Source: Nocardioides sp. W7 (GTDB taxonomy: Bacteria; Actinomycetota; Actinomycetes; Propionibacteriales; Nocardioidaceae). Taken from it: DNA of 64,000 nucleotides. A model generated the notes under the pieces. The model made no database searches and was not told where the DNA came from. It saw only the letters and a program-made list of their open reading frames with translations. Where the stretch lies: NCBI RefSeq assembly GCF_022919075.1, contig NZ_CP095078.1, positions 2,294,001-2,358,000 on the forward strand, read 5' to 3'. Of the stretch, positions 1 to 8,893 are shown one piece after another. A program made the position numbers and the translations under genes. The first letter of the stretch is position 1. Every line of letters begins with the position of its first letter.

Positions 1-1
1 G

Positions 2-244
2 CTCCCGACCGACAGTCGACACGACCGGCTCGCCGTGGCGGTCGACGACCACGACCTGGAGCACGCGTCGTACACCGACGAGCACAAGGAGATCGCCGAC
101 GCCGGCTGGTGGGAGCTGGTCGACCGCACCGAGCGGCGGTTCGTGTTCGTGCTGCACGGTGGCTCCGGCGGCCGGCGCTACGCGCTGATCCGGACCGGCG
201 GCGGGTCGGACTGGCTCCTGCACCTGACGAAGGAGCAGCTCTGA
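2..244 (+). CDS. LigD 3'-phosphoesterase-like domain protein, C-terminal part
   Basis: The frame is open from the left window edge, so only the C-terminus is seen; a GTG at 35 is probably internal. The residues follow the pattern of the 3'-phosphoesterase domain of bacterial NHEJ ligase LigD: an LAV-x-x-x-DH-x-LE stretch, a strand ending in LHG, then RYALIRT followed by WLLHLTKEQ. That domain trims 3' ends before ligation. In many actinobacteria it also occurs as a small stand-alone protein, which fits a gene ending here with no ligase domain after it. The upstream catalytic residues lie outside the window, so activity cannot be judged. Confidence 0.65.
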   Translation, partial: LPTDSRHDRLAVAVDDHDLEHASYTDEHKEIADAGWWELVDRTERRFVFVLHGGSGGRRYALIRTGGGSDWLLHLTKEQL

Positions 245-283
245 CCCCCAGCCGCCGATCACGGGTGTGAGCCCGATCCCGGG

Positions 284-898
284 TCAGTCGTCGCGCTCGG
301 TCCGGAGCACCTCGCCCGTCCCGGCGTCGACGGTGACGGTCTGCTCGGTCGCGGTGTCCTCGTCGAGCTGGACCTCCCACACGGCGGTGCCGGCGCTGAG
401 GTCCAGGTCGAGCCCGGTGACGGTGCCGGAGGGTACGGCGGTCCGCGCCGCCTCGACCGCGCCCGCGACGTCGACGGTCGCGTCCGCCAGCAGCTGCTGA
501 CGCTCGGCCAGGTCGTCGGCGTCGTCGGCGTCGACCACCGGGTCGCGCGTCACGCTCGCGCCGTCGGCCGAGACCGTGAGGTCGTGGGCGGTGCCGTCGG
601 CGGCGACCACCTCGGCGTCCCAGCCCGCGGCCTCGAGGTCGAGGGTGAACAGGACGCCGCCGGGCACCGCACCGGCCGCGGTCGCGGCTGCGGCGAGCAC
701 GACGTCGTCGCCCGCCGGCCCGGATGCCGGCTCGGAGGAGGCCGGTCCGGAGGGGTCGGCGGTGGAGCTCGCCGAGCGCTCGGCGGCGTCGTCCCGGTCG
801 TCGCCGTCGTCGTCCCCGCAGGCGACCAGGCCGAGGGTGAGGGGGCCGACGAGCAGGGCGGTCAGGACGGGGGAGCGGGTGGAGCGGCGGGTCGACAT
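284..898 (-). CDS. PepSY-domain lipoprotein
   Basis: Predicted exported lipoprotein of about 204 residues. I start it at the ATG at 898 because AGGAGG lies 7 nt upstream; a longer frame reaches 973. The N-terminus has Arg residues, a hydrophobic stretch and the lipobox LVAC, followed by an acidic, Ser/Ala/Pro-rich linker. The rest holds two PepSY-like units, the second clearer (AVEAARTAVP, then WEVQLDED and VDAGTGEVL). PepSY domains are thought to inhibit proteases or act as extracellular modulators; no partner gene is adjacent. It converges on the gene to its left. Confidence 0.8.
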   Translation of the reverse strand: MSTRRSTRSPVLTALLVGPLTLGLVACGDDDGDDRDDAAERSASSTADPSGPASSEPASGPAGDDVVLAAAATAAGAVPGGVLFTLDLEAAGWDAEVVAADGTAHDLTVSADGASVTRDPVVDADDADDLAERQQLLADATVDVAGAVEAARTAVPSGTVTGLDLDLSAGTAVWEVQLDEDTATEQTVTVDAGTGEVLRTERDD

Positions 899-1059
899 CG
901 GGTGCCTCCTGGTGAGTGGGTGTGCCACCACCCTGCGGGCGGTCGCGCTAACGGCGCGCGAACCCGATCTCAAGGGGAGGCAAAGGTGCCACCGGCCGGT
1001 GCGCCCGGTGCTGTCGGTGGGCGCTGGGACGCTGGCGCCGTCCTGTTCTCGGGCCCACG

Positions 1060-1653
1060 ATGGCGAGGAGCGTCGATGTGTCGAGCGGACGAGGAGTCCA
1101 GGTGTCGGTCAGGCGAGAAGATCCGCTGCGTCGGGTCCGCATGTCCTGGGAGGAGTTCCTGGAGCTTCCCGAGTGGCCCCGCGCCGAGTGGGTCGACGGG
1201 GAGGTGGTGATGCTCGTGGCCCCTCCGGTGTTCGACCACGGGACTGCCCAGACGCAGCTCACCTTGTTGCTGGCGCCGCTCTTTCCGGACTGTTGGGTGG
1301 TCCCTGGGGTCTTCCTCGCCCTCCCGTGCAACCGGGTGCGCCTGCCCGACCTGATGCTGGTCGCGGAGCGGCCCGCCGACGGCTGGGTCCGGGCCGCCCC
1401 GATCCTCGTGGTCGAGGTGCTGTCGCCGTCGACCCGCTCGGAGGACACCATCCGCAAGTCGATGGAGTACGCCGAGGGCGGCGCCCAGCAGCACTGGGTG
1501 GTCGATCCCGACCTCCGGGCGATCGACCTGTGGCGCAACGTCGACGGGGAGTGGACGCTGCTCGCCCGTGTGGACGACGACCGTCCGACGGCCGAGGTCG
1601 AGCTGGCCGGGGTCACGGTGCCGATCGACCTGCGCCAGATCCTGCGCGACTGA
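1060..1653 (+). CDS. Uma2-family (DUF820) putative endonuclease
   Basis: Protein of 197 residues in the Uma2 family, which has a PD-(D/E)xK restriction-nuclease fold. The visible core is RLPDLMLV (Asp97), then [15 protein letters not shown] (Glu119), then Lys133 and the downstream [14 protein letters not shown] block typical of the family. The N-terminal [11 protein letters not shown] segment is also standard, so translation may begin at the ATG at 1141 or a GTG near 1100 rather than at 1060. Uma2 genes are often multicopy orphans of unknown biological role. It ends shortly before the ileS leader and is probably a separate transcript. Confidence 0.85.
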   Translation: MARSVDVSSGRGVQVSVRREDPLRRVRMSWEEFLELPEWPRAEWVDGEVVMLVAPPVFDHGTAQTQLTLLLAPLFPDCWVVPGVFLALPCNRVRLPDLMLVAERPADGWVRAAPILVVEVLSPSTRSEDTIRKSMEYAEGGAQQHWVVDPDLRAIDLWRNVDGEWTLLARVDDDRPTAEVELAGVTVPIDLRQILRD

Positions 1654-1665
1654 CGCGGTATCCGA

Positions 1666-1696
1666 TTGGCGGCGACCCCCGGCCCCGCCGTACGAT
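1666..1696 (+). promoter_or_regulatory. Candidate sigma-A-like promoter of the ileS leader
   Basis: TTGGCG at 1666-1671 and TACGAT at 1691-1696 are separated by 19 nt, which is long for a canonical promoter. The TACGAT box lies just before the first helix of the T-box leader, which is where the ileS transcript should begin. The -10 element is convincing; the -35 is less so. Confidence 0.4.
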
Positions 1697-1702
1697 TTGC
1701 TC

Positions 1703-1876
1703 ACAGGCGTTCGAGCCGTCATCAGCGGCGAGCCTCCGGAAGAAAGCCCTCGGGCGACTAGAACCGGACGGGTGGCCCGTCACAGCCGCGACAGAGAGGC
1801 TCCGCGAGGGGCAAGCAGGGTGGTACCGCGGTCCTCGGATCGTCCCTGCGGTGATCGAACCACTACACCGCAGGAG
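1703..1876 (+). promoter_or_regulatory. ileS T-box riboswitch, translational type with ultrashort stem I
   Basis: The T-box motif (AAGCAGGGTGGTACCGCGG) is at 1813-1831. Stem I is very short: AGGC 1705-1708 pairs with GCCT 1732-1735 and GCCG 1715-1718 with CGGC 1726-1729, leaving a specifier loop with ATC (isoleucine) at 1721-1723. GCAGGG 1815-1820 can pair with CCCTGC 1844-1849 in the tRNA-bound form. Alternatively 1845-1853 pairs perfectly with 1866-1874, burying the Shine-Dalgarno GCAGGAG (1870-1876). Uncharged tRNA-Ile should therefore free the ribosome site. This matches the known actinobacterial ileS class. Confidence 0.93.
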
Positions 1877-1885
1877 CTGCCGCCC

Positions 1886-4800
1886 ATGACCTACCCCAAG
1901 GTCTTCACCGACGCCGCGGGCGCCGTCCCCTCGAGCCCGAAGTTCCCGCAGGTCGAGGAGCGGGTGCTGGCCTACTGGGCCGCCGACGGCACCTTCCAGG
2001 CCAGCATCGACCAGCGCGACCCCGGCGCCGACGGCTCCAACGAGTTCGTGTTCTACGACGGCCCGCCGTTCGCCAACGGCCTGCCGCACTACGGCCACCT
2101 GCTCACCGGCTACGTCAAGGACCTGGTCCCGCGCTACCAGACCATGCGTGGCAAGCGGGTCGAGCGCCGGTTCGGCTGGGACACCCACGGGCTGCCGGCC
2201 GAGCTGGAGGCGATGCGGCTCAACGGGATCAAGACGACTGACGAGATCGTCGAGATGGGCATCGACAAGTTCAACGACGCCTGTCGCGAGTCGGTGATGA
2301 AGTACACCGGGGAGTGGCGCGAGTACGTCACCCGCCAGGCCCGCTGGGTCGATTTCGACAACGACTACCGCACCATGAACCCCGACTACATGGAGTCGGT
2401 CATCTGGGCCTTCAAGGGCCTGCACGACAAGGGCCTGGTCTACGAGGGCTTCCGCGTGCTGCCCTACTGCTGGAACGACGAGACGCCGCTGTCCAACCAC
2501 GAGCTGCGGATGGACGACGACGTCTACCAGATGCGTCAGGACCCGGCCGTGACCGTCGGGTACGACGTCAGCACCGACGGCCCGCTCCAGGGTGTGAAGC
2601 TGCTGGTCTGGACGACCACGCCGTGGACGCTGCCGAGCAACCTCGCGGTGATGGTCGGCGCCGACATCGACTACGTGGTCGTCGCGCACGAGGGGACCCG
2701 CTACCTGCTGGCCGAGTCGCGGCTGGCGTCGTACGCCCGGGAGCTGGCGGGGGAGGACGGCGAGTTCGAGGTCGTCTCGCGCCACCTCGGTGCCGAGCTG
2801 GTCGGGCTGACCTACACCCCGCCGTTCGCCTACTACCTGGGTCACGAGAACGCCTTCCGCGTCGTCGCGGCCGAGTTCGTCACCACCACCGACGGCACCG
2901 GGCTGGTGCACACCGCCGGCGCCTTCGGTGAGGACGACAAGGTGGTCACCGACCGCGAGGGCATCGAGGCCGTGATGCCGGTCGGCAAGGACGGGCGGTT
3001 CACGTTCCCCGTCACCGACTACGAGGGCCTGCAGGTCTTCGACGCGAACCTGCCGATCATCGAGCACCTGCGCAACACCACGAAGGTCTCCCGAGGTGAG
3101 GAGGGCACGGAGACCGGCTCGGTCACCCCCGGCACCGTGCTGCTGCGCCGCGAGACCTACGACCACTCCTACCCGCACTGCTGGCGCTGCCGCGAGCCGC
3201 TGATCTACAAGGGCGTCTCGTCGTGGTTCGTCGAGGTCACCGCGATCAAGGAGCGGATGCTCGAGCTCAACCAGCAGATCCGCTGGGTGCCCGACCACAT
3301 CCAGGACGGCCAGTTCGGCCGCTGGCTGGAGAACGCCCGCGACTGGTCGATCACCCGCAACCGGTTCTGGGGCTCCCCGGTGCCGGTGTGGAAGAGCGAC
3401 GACCCGGCGTACCCCCGCCTCGACGTCTACGGCTCCTTCGAGGAGCTCGAGCGCGACTTCGGCCGGCTGCCGCGCAACGCCGACGGCGAGCGCGACCTGC
3501 ACCGGCCGTGGGTCGACGAGCTGACCCGCCCGAACCCCGACGACCCCACGGGTGCGTCCACGATGCGCCGGGTCGCCGACGTGCTCGACGTGTGGTTCGA
3601 CTCGGGTTCGATGTCCTACGCCCAGGTGCACTACCCGTTCGAGAACGCCGAGTGGTTCGACGGCACGGCCGAGAAGAAGGGGCACTTCCCGGGCGACTTC
3701 ATCGTCGAGTACATCGGCCAGACCCGCGGCTGGTTCTACACGCTGCACATCCTGGCGACCGCGCTGTTCGACAAGCCGGCGTTCGAGGCCTGCATCAGCC
3801 ACGGCATCGTGCTCGGCTCCGACGGCAACAAGATGTCGAAGTCGCTGCGCAACTACCCCGACGTCAGCGAGGTCTTCGACCGCGACGGCGCCGACGCGAT
3901 GCGCTGGTTCCTGATGTCCAGCCCGATCCTGCGCGGCGGCAACCTGGTCGTCACCGAGCAGGGCATCCGCGACTCGGTGCGCCAGGTCCTGATGCCGCTG
4001 TGGAACAGCTGGTACTTCTTCCAGCTCTACGCCAACGCCGCCGGCGAGGGGTACGACGCGTCCTCGCGCACCGACTCCACCGACCCGCTCGACCGCTACC
4101 TGCTGGCCAAGTGCCGCCAGTACGTCGAGGAGATGACCCGCACGCTCGACGACTACGCCGTCGCCGACGCCTGCGACGTGACCCGGTCGTTCCTCGACGT
4201 GCTGACCAACTGGTACATCCGGCGCTCGCGCGACCGGTTCTGGGGCGACAACACCGACGCCTTCGACACCCTCTTCACGGTGCTGGAGGTGGTCTGCCGG
4301 ACCACCGCGCCGCTGCTGCCGCTGACCACCGAGGAGGTCTGGCGCGGGCTCACCGGGGGTCGCTCGGTACACCTGACCGACTGGCCGTCGGCCGAGGAGC
4401 TGCCGGCCGACGACGCGCTGGTGGCGGCGATGGACCAGGTGCGCGACGTCTGCTCGGCGACGTCCGCGCTGCGCAAGGCGGCCAACCTGCGCAACCGGCT
4501 GCCGCTGGCCACGCTGACCGTGGTCGTCGACGACCCGGCCGCGCTGGCCGGCTTCGAGGGCATCGTCCGCGACGAGGTCAACGTGAAGCAGGTCCGGCTG
4601 CTGGCCGCCGACGCGCCCGAGGCGGCGTCGTACGGCGTCGCGCAGCGGCTGAGCGTCAACGCCCGCGCCGCGGGCCCGCGCCTCGGCAAGGACGTGCAGG
4701 TCGCGATCAAGGGCTCGAAGTCGGGTGACTGGTCGGTGGCCGAGGACGGCACCGTGACCGCCGGCGGCCTGGCGCTGCAAGAGGGGGAGTACACCCTCGA

Positions 4801-5122
4801 GACCGTCGCCGGCGCCGCCGACGACAGCACCGTGGTCGGCATGCTCCCGCGCGGCGGCTTCGTCGTCCTCGACACCGCCGTGACGCCCGAGCTGGCTGCC
4901 GAGGGCGTGGCCCGCGACCTGGTCCGTGCCGTCCAGCAGGCCCGTCGCGACGCGGGTCTCGAGGTCTCCGACCGGATCGCGCTGACCGTCGCCGGCTCGG
5001 AGGCCGTCCAGACCGCCGCCCGCACGCACGAGCAGCTGATCACGTCCGAGACCCTGGCGACGAGGTACGACGTGGTCGCGGGCCCGGACGGCGAGCCCAC
5101 CATCACCGTCACCAAGGCCTGA
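1886..5122 (+). CDS. ileS: Isoleucyl-tRNA synthetase
   Basis: Cytoplasmic class Ia synthetase that charges tRNA-Ile. The 1078-residue product carries the HIGH-type motif HYGH at 68-71 and KMSKS at 649-653. Between them lies the large CP1 editing domain that hydrolyses mischarged Val-tRNA, and after them the anticodon-binding domain and C-terminal extension. The length suits the long actinobacterial form. The start is the ATG at 1886, 9 nt after a GCAGGAG ribosome site that the T-box leader sequesters; the frame is open further upstream but that stretch is the leader. It is followed by a strong terminator. Confidence 0.98.
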   Translation: MTYPKVFTDAAGAVPSSPKFPQVEERVLAYWAADGTFQASIDQRDPGADGSNEFVFYDGPPFANGLPHYGHLLTGYVKDLVPRYQTMRGKRVERRFGWDTHGLPAELEAMRLNGIKTTDEIVEMGIDKFNDACRESVMKYTGEWREYVTRQARWVDFDNDYRTMNPDYMESVIWAFKGLHDKGLVYEGFRVLPYCWNDETPLSNHELRMDDDVYQMRQDPAVTVGYDVSTDGPLQGVKLLVWTTTPWTLPSNLAVMVGADIDYVVVAHEGTRYLLAESRLASYARELAGEDGEFEVVSRHLGAELVGLTYTPPFAYYLGHENAFRVVAAEFVTTTDGTGLVHTAGAFGEDDKVVTDREGIEAVMPVGKDGRFTFPVTDYEGLQVFDANLPIIEHLRNTTKVSRGEEGTETGSVTPGTVLLRRETYDHSYPHCWRCREPLIYKGVSSWFVEVTAIKERMLELNQQIRWVPDHIQDGQFGRWLENARDWSITRNRFWGSPVPVWKSDDPAYPRLDVYGSFEELERDFGRLPRNADGERDLHRPWVDELTRPNPDDPTGASTMRRVADVLDVWFDSGSMSYAQVHYPFENAEWFDGTAEKKGHFPGDFIVEYIGQTRGWFYTLHILATALFDKPAFEACISHGIVLGSDGNKMSKSLRNYPDVSEVFDRDGADAMRWFLMSSPILRGGNLVVTEQGIRDSVRQVLMPLWNSWYFFQLYANAAGEGYDASSRTDSTDPLDRYLLAKCRQYVEEMTRTLDDYAVADACDVTRSFLDVLTNWYIRRSRDRFWGDNTDAFDTLFTVLEVVCRTTAPLLPLTTEEVWRGLTGGRSVHLTDWPSAEELPADDALVAAMDQVRDVCSATSALRKAANLRNRLPLATLTVVVDDPAALAGFEGIVRDEVNVKQVRLLAADAPEAASYGVAQRLSVNARAAGPRLGKDVQVAIKGSKSGDWSVAEDGTVTAGGLALQEGEYTLETVAGAADDSTVVGMLPRGGFVVLDTAVTPELAAEGVARDLVRAVQQARRDAGLEVSDRIALTVAGSEAVQTAARTHEQLITSETLATRYDVVAGPDGEPTITVTKA

Positions 5123-5142
5123 CCGCCGAGTCAGCAGAAGCA

Positions 5143-5181
5143 GCGGGCCGAGTCAGCACTACTGGTGCTGACTCGGCCCGC
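5143..5181. terminator. Bidirectional hairpin terminator between ileS and the ABC operon
   Basis: Positions 5143-5159 pair with 5165-5181 in a perfect 17-bp stem closed by a 5-nt loop. It sits 20 nt after the ileS stop and 3 nt beyond the stop of the convergent permease gene, so it can serve both transcripts. No clear U-tract follows, as is usual in high-GC actinobacteria. Confidence 0.8.
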
Positions 5182-5183
5182 CT

Positions 5184-5966
5184 TCAGCGGGAGAGGTTGC
5201 GGTAGGCCTGGGCGGACAACGGCACGAAGACCAGGGTGAGTACGGCGGGCCAGGCGAGCGCGACGAGCACGGCGTGGTCGGCGAGCACGCCGTCGGTGAT
5301 GCCGCTGGGGTTGCCGAACAGCTCGCGGCAGGCGGCGGCGGTGGCCGAGACCGGGTTCCACTGGGCCAGGAAGGCCAGCCAGTCGGGCATCGTCTCGGGC
5401 GCGACGAACAGGTTCGAGAGGAACCCGAGCGGCCACACCAGCACCTGCACGCCCATCAGCGCGCCCTCGCCTCGGAAGGTCAGACCGAGACAGATCCCGA
5501 TCCACAGCACCGCGAACCGCAGCCACAGCAGCAGTACGACGGCCAGCAGCGCATCGGTCGCCGACCCGGAGACCCGCCAGCCGACCAGCAGCCCGCCCAC
5601 CATCAGCACCGCCAGCTGGAGGGTCGAGTTGGCGAGGTCGGCCCCGACCCGGCCGAGGGGGACGGCGAGGCTGCTGATCGGCATCGAGCGGAACCGGTCG
5701 GTCACGCCCTTCTTCGAGTCGTTGGTGATCGCGCCCATGGTCGCCTCGACGCCGAAGAGCATCGAGAGCGCGAACATGCCGGGCAGCAGGTAGGGCAGGT
5801 AGTCGCCCCCGCCCGGGAGCTCGATCGCGCCGCCGAAGAGGTAGCCGAAGACCAGCAGCAGCATGATCGAGAACGCGACCCCGAAGATCGGCGTCCACGG
5901 CTCGCGGACCCAGTGCAGCAGCTCGCGCCGGGTCATCACCCAGCTCTGGCGCAGGACCGCGGTCAT
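5184..5966 (-). CDS. ABC-2 type transporter permease, DrrB-like
   Basis: Integral membrane subunit of 260 residues with about six hydrophobic helices (for example the stretch around residues 28-48 and one near the C-terminus). The N-terminal RRELLHWVREPWTPIFG segment resembles the amphipathic start of DrrB-type ABC-2 permeases. Its start overlaps the stop of the ATPase gene by 4 nt, so the two should be co-translated as one exporter. Substrates of this family include drugs, polyketides and cell-wall lipids; the substrate here is unknown. Control is probably by the divergent TetR gene. Confidence 0.9.
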   Translation of the reverse strand: MTAVLRQSWVMTRRELLHWVREPWTPIFGVAFSIMLLLVFGYLFGGAIELPGGGDYLPYLLPGMFALSMLFGVEATMGAITNDSKKGVTDRFRSMPISSLAVPLGRVGADLANSTLQLAVLMVGGLLVGWRVSGSATDALLAVVLLLWLRFAVLWIGICLGLTFRGEGALMGVQVLVWPLGFLSNLFVAPETMPDWLAFLAQWNPVSATAAACRELFGNPSGITDGVLADHAVLVALAWPAVLTLVFVPLSAQAYRNLSR

Positions 5967-6913
5967 CGGTCCACCTCCTCGTGGTCGGTCGGTGCGGTCA
6001 GGTGCAGGAAGACCTCGTCGAGCGTCGGCCGGCGCAGCAGCACGTCGTCGACCCCGATCCCGGCCCGGTCGAGGGCACGGACGACGTCCAGCAGGGTGGC
6101 CGCCCCACCGCCGGGGCCGGCCTCGACCGTCACCTGCAGGGTGTCGGGGTCGACGGCGCCGCCGGTCGCGACGGCGGCCCGCTCGAGGTCGGCGACGGTG
6201 CTGAGCGTGACCGTCACCCGGTCGCCGCCCAGCCGGCGCTTCAGCTCCGCGCTGGTGCCCTCGGCGATCACCCGGCCGGCGCCGAGCACGGTGATCCGAT
6301 CGGCGAGCTGGTCGGCCTCGTCGAGGTACTGGGTCGTCAGCAGCACCGTCGTGCCAGCGGCGACCACGCGTCGTACCGTCTCCCAGACCTCGTGCCGGCC
6401 CCGCGGGTCCAGCCCGGTGGTGGGCTCGTCGAGGAACAGCACCCGCGGTGTGCGGACCAGCGCCGCAGCGATGTCGAGGCGGCGCCGCATGCCGCCGGAG
6501 TACGTCGACACCTTCCGGTCGGCCGCGTCGGTGAGGCCGAAGTCCGCGAGCAGCTCGGTCGCCCGGGTCTCGGCGGCCGACTTGGACAGGCCGTGGAGTC
6601 GGCCGAACATGACGAGGTTCTCGCGGCCGAACAGCACCTCGTCGAGGGCCGAGGACTGCCCGACCAGCCCGATCGCCCGGCGCGCCGCTTCGGGCCGGTG
6701 ACGCAGGTTCTCGTGCGCGACGAGCACCTCACCCTCGTCGTAGCCGACCAGGGTGGCGAAGATGCGCACGGCGGTGGTCTTGCCGGCGCCGTTGGGGCCC
6801 AGGAGAGCGTGCACGGTCCCGGCTTCGACGCTCAGGTCGAAGCCGTCCAGGGCGAGCGTGTCGCCGTACCGCTTGCGCAGTCCGCGGGCGACGAGTGGGG
6901 AGAGGGTGGGCAT
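5963..6913 (-). CDS. ABC transporter ATP-binding protein, DrrA-like
   Basis: ATPase of 316 residues that energises the exporter encoded by the next gene. Walker A GPNGAGKT is near residue 40, the signature YSGGMRRRLD near 138, Walker B VLFLDEPTTGLDP near 158, and the switch region TTQYLDEADQLAD follows. The roughly 80-residue C-terminal extension (ending LRRPTLDEVFLHLT) is typical of the DrrA daunorubicin-resistance subfamily. The start is the ATG at 6913, close to a TetR-type operator at 6929-6944, so repression by the divergent regulator is likely. Confidence 0.93.
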   Translation of the reverse strand: MPTLSPLVARGLRKRYGDTLALDGFDLSVEAGTVHALLGPNGAGKTTAVRIFATLVGYDEGEVLVAHENLRHRPEAARRAIGLVGQSSALDEVLFGRENLVMFGRLHGLSKSAAETRATELLADFGLTDAADRKVSTYSGGMRRRLDIAAALVRTPRVLFLDEPTTGLDPRGRHEVWETVRRVVAAGTTVLLTTQYLDEADQLADRITVLGAGRVIAEGTSAELKRRLGGDRVTVTLSTVADLERAAVATGGAVDPDTLQVTVEAGPGGGAATLLDVVRALDRAGIGVDDVLLRRPTLDEVFLHLTAPTDHEEVDR

Positions 6914-6928
6914 GGGCGACTCCTAATA

Positions 6929-6987
6929 TCGTACGACGTACGGAGTTGAGCGCCGGAGCCTAGCATTTAATTCCGTACTTCGTACGA
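6929..6987. promoter_or_regulatory. Paired operators in the drrAB/tetR divergent region
   Basis: Two 16-bp sites face each other: TCGTACGACGTACGGA at 6929-6944 and TCCGTACTTCGTACGA at 6972-6987, whose reverse complement differs from the first at one position. Each is itself a near-palindrome built from GTAC half-sites. The pair lies between the ABC ATPase start (6913) and the TetR start (7006), the expected place for an autoregulating TetR repressor. Confidence 0.75.
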
Positions 6988-7005
6988 AGAAGTAGTCTTC
7001 CCCCT

Positions 7006-7755
7006 ATGCCCGCCGATCCCGACCCCGCCCTGCGCCTGCTCTGGCGGCACGTCGTCCCGGCGGAGCAGGCGGCCCGGCGGGGTCCCAAGCAGAAGCTCTC
7101 CGTCGACCAGGTGGTCGACGCAGCGATCGAGCTCGCCGACCGGGACGGCCTCGCCGCACTGTCGATGCGTGGTCTCGCCCAGCATCTCGGGCTGGGGGCG
7201 ATGACGCTCTACAGCTACGTGCCCGGTCGCAACGAGCTGATCGCCCTGATGGTCGACCAGGCGATCGGCGAGGCCGAGCTGCCGGAGCTCCCGGTGGAGC
7301 TACGCGGTCGGCTGGAGCTCGTCGCCCGCCAGCAGTACGACGTCTGCCGCCGCCACCCGTGGCTGCTGGAGGTGTCCGGGCTGCGGCCCTGGCTGGGTCC
7401 GCACGCCTCGGAGCGCTACGAGTGGCAGCTCTCCGCGGTCGAGGGTGTCGGCCTGGACGACATCGAGATGGACCAGACGGTCGCGCTGCTCAGTGGCTAC
7501 GCGACGAGCATCGCCCGCGCCCTGCACGAGGTGCAGCGTGCGGAGCGGGAGTCCGGCCTGACCGAGCTGGAGTGGTGGGAGGCGAACGCCGAGGCACTCG
7601 GCGAGGTGATGCAGTACCGCTCCTACCCGCTGGCCGGCCGGGTCGGGTCGGCCGCGGGGGAGGCCTACCAGGCGGCCTCCGACCCGGCCCGCGAGCTGGA
7701 GTTCGGCCTCGCGCGGATCGTCGACGGCCTGCTGGTGCACCTCGGCCGCGTCTGA
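7006..7755 (+). CDS. TetR/AcrR-family transcriptional regulator
   Basis: Protein of 249 residues. The N-terminal HTH (about residues 27-75) includes VVDAAIELADRDGLAALSMRGLAQHLG and the recognition-helix end MTLYSYVPGRNEL, followed by a helical ligand-binding domain of the tetracycline-repressor C-terminal type. It diverges from the DrrAB-like exporter, and the shared gap holds two matching operators, so it most likely represses the exporter and itself until a ligand binds. The ATG at 7006 lies close to the operator and no strong ribosome site is seen, so the mRNA may have a very short leader. Confidence 0.92.
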   Translation: MPADPDPALRLLWRHVVPAEQAARRGPKQKLSVDQVVDAAIELADRDGLAALSMRGLAQHLGLGAMTLYSYVPGRNELIALMVDQAIGEAELPELPVELRGRLELVARQQYDVCRRHPWLLEVSGLRPWLGPHASERYEWQLSAVEGVGLDDIEMDQTVALLSGYATSIARALHEVQRAERESGLTELEWWEANAEALGEVMQYRSYPLAGRVGSAAGEAYQAASDPARELEFGLARIVDGLLVHLGRV

Positions 7756-7764
7756 GCGAGCGGC

Positions 7765-7812
7765 GGACGTCATCCGGACGGAGCCACCGTCGGCTCTGTC
7801 CGGATGACGTCC
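7765..7812. repeat. Long hairpin repeat, left copy, before the DUF559 gene
   Basis: Positions 7765-7779 pair perfectly with 7798-7812 (15 bp). A G-U pair and a further 5-bp stem (7781-7785 with 7792-7796) follow, leaving a 6-nt loop. The 46-nt core matches the hairpin at 8828-8873 at 41 of 46 positions and in the same orientation. It starts 10 nt after the TetR stop and could terminate that transcript, but the near-identity to the right copy points to a repeated element. Confidence 0.85.
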
Positions 7813-7882
7813 CACCGACGTCTCTCCACAGATCGCCCGACAGCGGTCGCGGCCGGGCCGCGGTTCGCGCAGGGTCGTCGGC

Positions 7883-8824
7883 ATGCCCCGCCGCACCCCG
7901 TACGACGACCCGCGCCTCGTCGCCCTGCGCAAGCTCGGTCGCGAGCAGGGGCAGGTGGTGTCCCGCAAGCAGGTGTACGGCCTCGGGGTGACCCGGTGGG
8001 AGGTGCGCGGGGAGGTGCGGGCGCGGCGCTGGCAGCTGATCGGCGATCAGTCGGTGTGCCTCCACAACAGCGAGCTCAGTGACGAGGGGAACCGCTGGGC
8101 GGCGCTCTTCCAGGGCGGGCCGCGAGCGCAGCTCGACGGAGCCTCCTCGTTGGTGGCGTCGGGCCTGGAGCGGTTCAGCGTCGACCGGGTCCGGGTGTCG
8201 GTGCCGCGCGGGGTGCGGGTGCGCCGTACCCGCCTCTTCGACATTCGGCAGACCCGCCGCTGGTCGGCGGACGACCTGGCTCCCGGCGGGATCCCCCACA
8301 CGCGGGTGGCGGTGGCGACCGTGCGGGCTGCGCTGTGGGCCCGCACCGACAAGGAAGCGACCTACGTGCTCACCCTCGTCGTCCAGCAGGGGCTCGAGCG
8401 TGCCGAGGCGATCGGCGAGGAGCTGCTGCGGGTCAGGCGCGACCGGCGACGGCTGCTGCTGCACGAGGTCGTCAACGACCTGCTCGGTGGTGCCCGCAGC
8501 ATCGGCGAGCTCGACGTGGGTCGGGAGCTGCGTCGGCGGGGCCTCCCGGAGCCGAGCCGACAGGTGCTGCGCCGCGACCGGGCCGACCGCTACTACCTGG
8601 ACCTGTGCTGGCCGGACCTGCACCTCGTCGTCGAGATCGACGGCATCCACCACAGCTGGGCGGAGAACGTCGTGGGGGACGCGCTGCGCCAGAACGCCCT
8701 CGCGATCCAGGGGGACGCCGTGCTCCGGCTGCCACTGCTCGGCCTGCGGCTCGAGCCGGACGCCTTCTACGCCCAGATCGAGGACGCGATGCTCGCGGCC
8801 GGGTGGCGGCCGGCGGCCGCGTGA
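7883..8824 (+). CDS. DUF559-domain protein with AbiEi-like N-terminus
   Basis: Protein of 313 residues. The first 60 residues look like the winged-helix AbiEi-type antitoxin start (GREQGQVVSRKQVYGLGVTR, then RWQLI). The C-terminal third is a DUF559 domain, related to very-short-patch-repair (PD-(D/E)xK type) nucleases: RYYLDLCWPDLHLVVEIDG supplies the acidic residues, followed by a QNALAIQGDAVLRLP-like strand. Such proteins are often multicopy in Nocardioides-like genomes and their function is unknown. No toxin partner is adjacent. The gene is tightly bracketed by two near-identical hairpins. Confidence 0.8.
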   Translation: MPRRTPYDDPRLVALRKLGREQGQVVSRKQVYGLGVTRWEVRGEVRARRWQLIGDQSVCLHNSELSDEGNRWAALFQGGPRAQLDGASSLVASGLERFSVDRVRVSVPRGVRVRRTRLFDIRQTRRWSADDLAPGGIPHTRVAVATVRAALWARTDKEATYVLTLVVQQGLERAEAIGEELLRVRRDRRRLLLHEVVNDLLGGARSIGELDVGRELRRRGLPEPSRQVLRRDRADRYYLDLCWPDLHLVVEIDGIHHSWAENVVGDALRQNALAIQGDAVLRLPLLGLRLEPDAFYAQIEDAMLAAGWRPAAA

Positions 8825-8879
8825 GCGGACGTCATCCGGAGGGAGCTACCGCTGGCTCCGTCCGGATGACGTCTGCTCG
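8822..8879. repeat. Long hairpin repeat, right copy, after the DUF559 gene
   Basis: Core stem 8828-8840 with 8861-8873 (13 bp), then after one mismatch 8842-8847 with 8854-8859, leaving a 6-nt loop. Outward pairing extends, with wobbles, to 8822/8879, so the DUF559 stop codon (8822-8824) lies inside the outer stem. The core is 41/46 identical to 7766-7811. It also separates the convergent DUF559 and LLM genes, so a terminator role is possible. Confidence 0.85.
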
Positions 8880-8893
8880 ACCGCCGGGTGGCG

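Noticed and set aside
1613..5029. A 1138-codon open frame antisense to ileS
   Set aside because: Its codons mirror the strong G/C third-position bias of ileS, and the product is low-complexity Arg/Val/Gly-rich with no family pattern.
7883..8824. AbiE-type toxin-antitoxin system
   Set aside because: Only the N-terminal domain resembles AbiEi and no AbiEii nucleotidyltransferase gene is adjacent.
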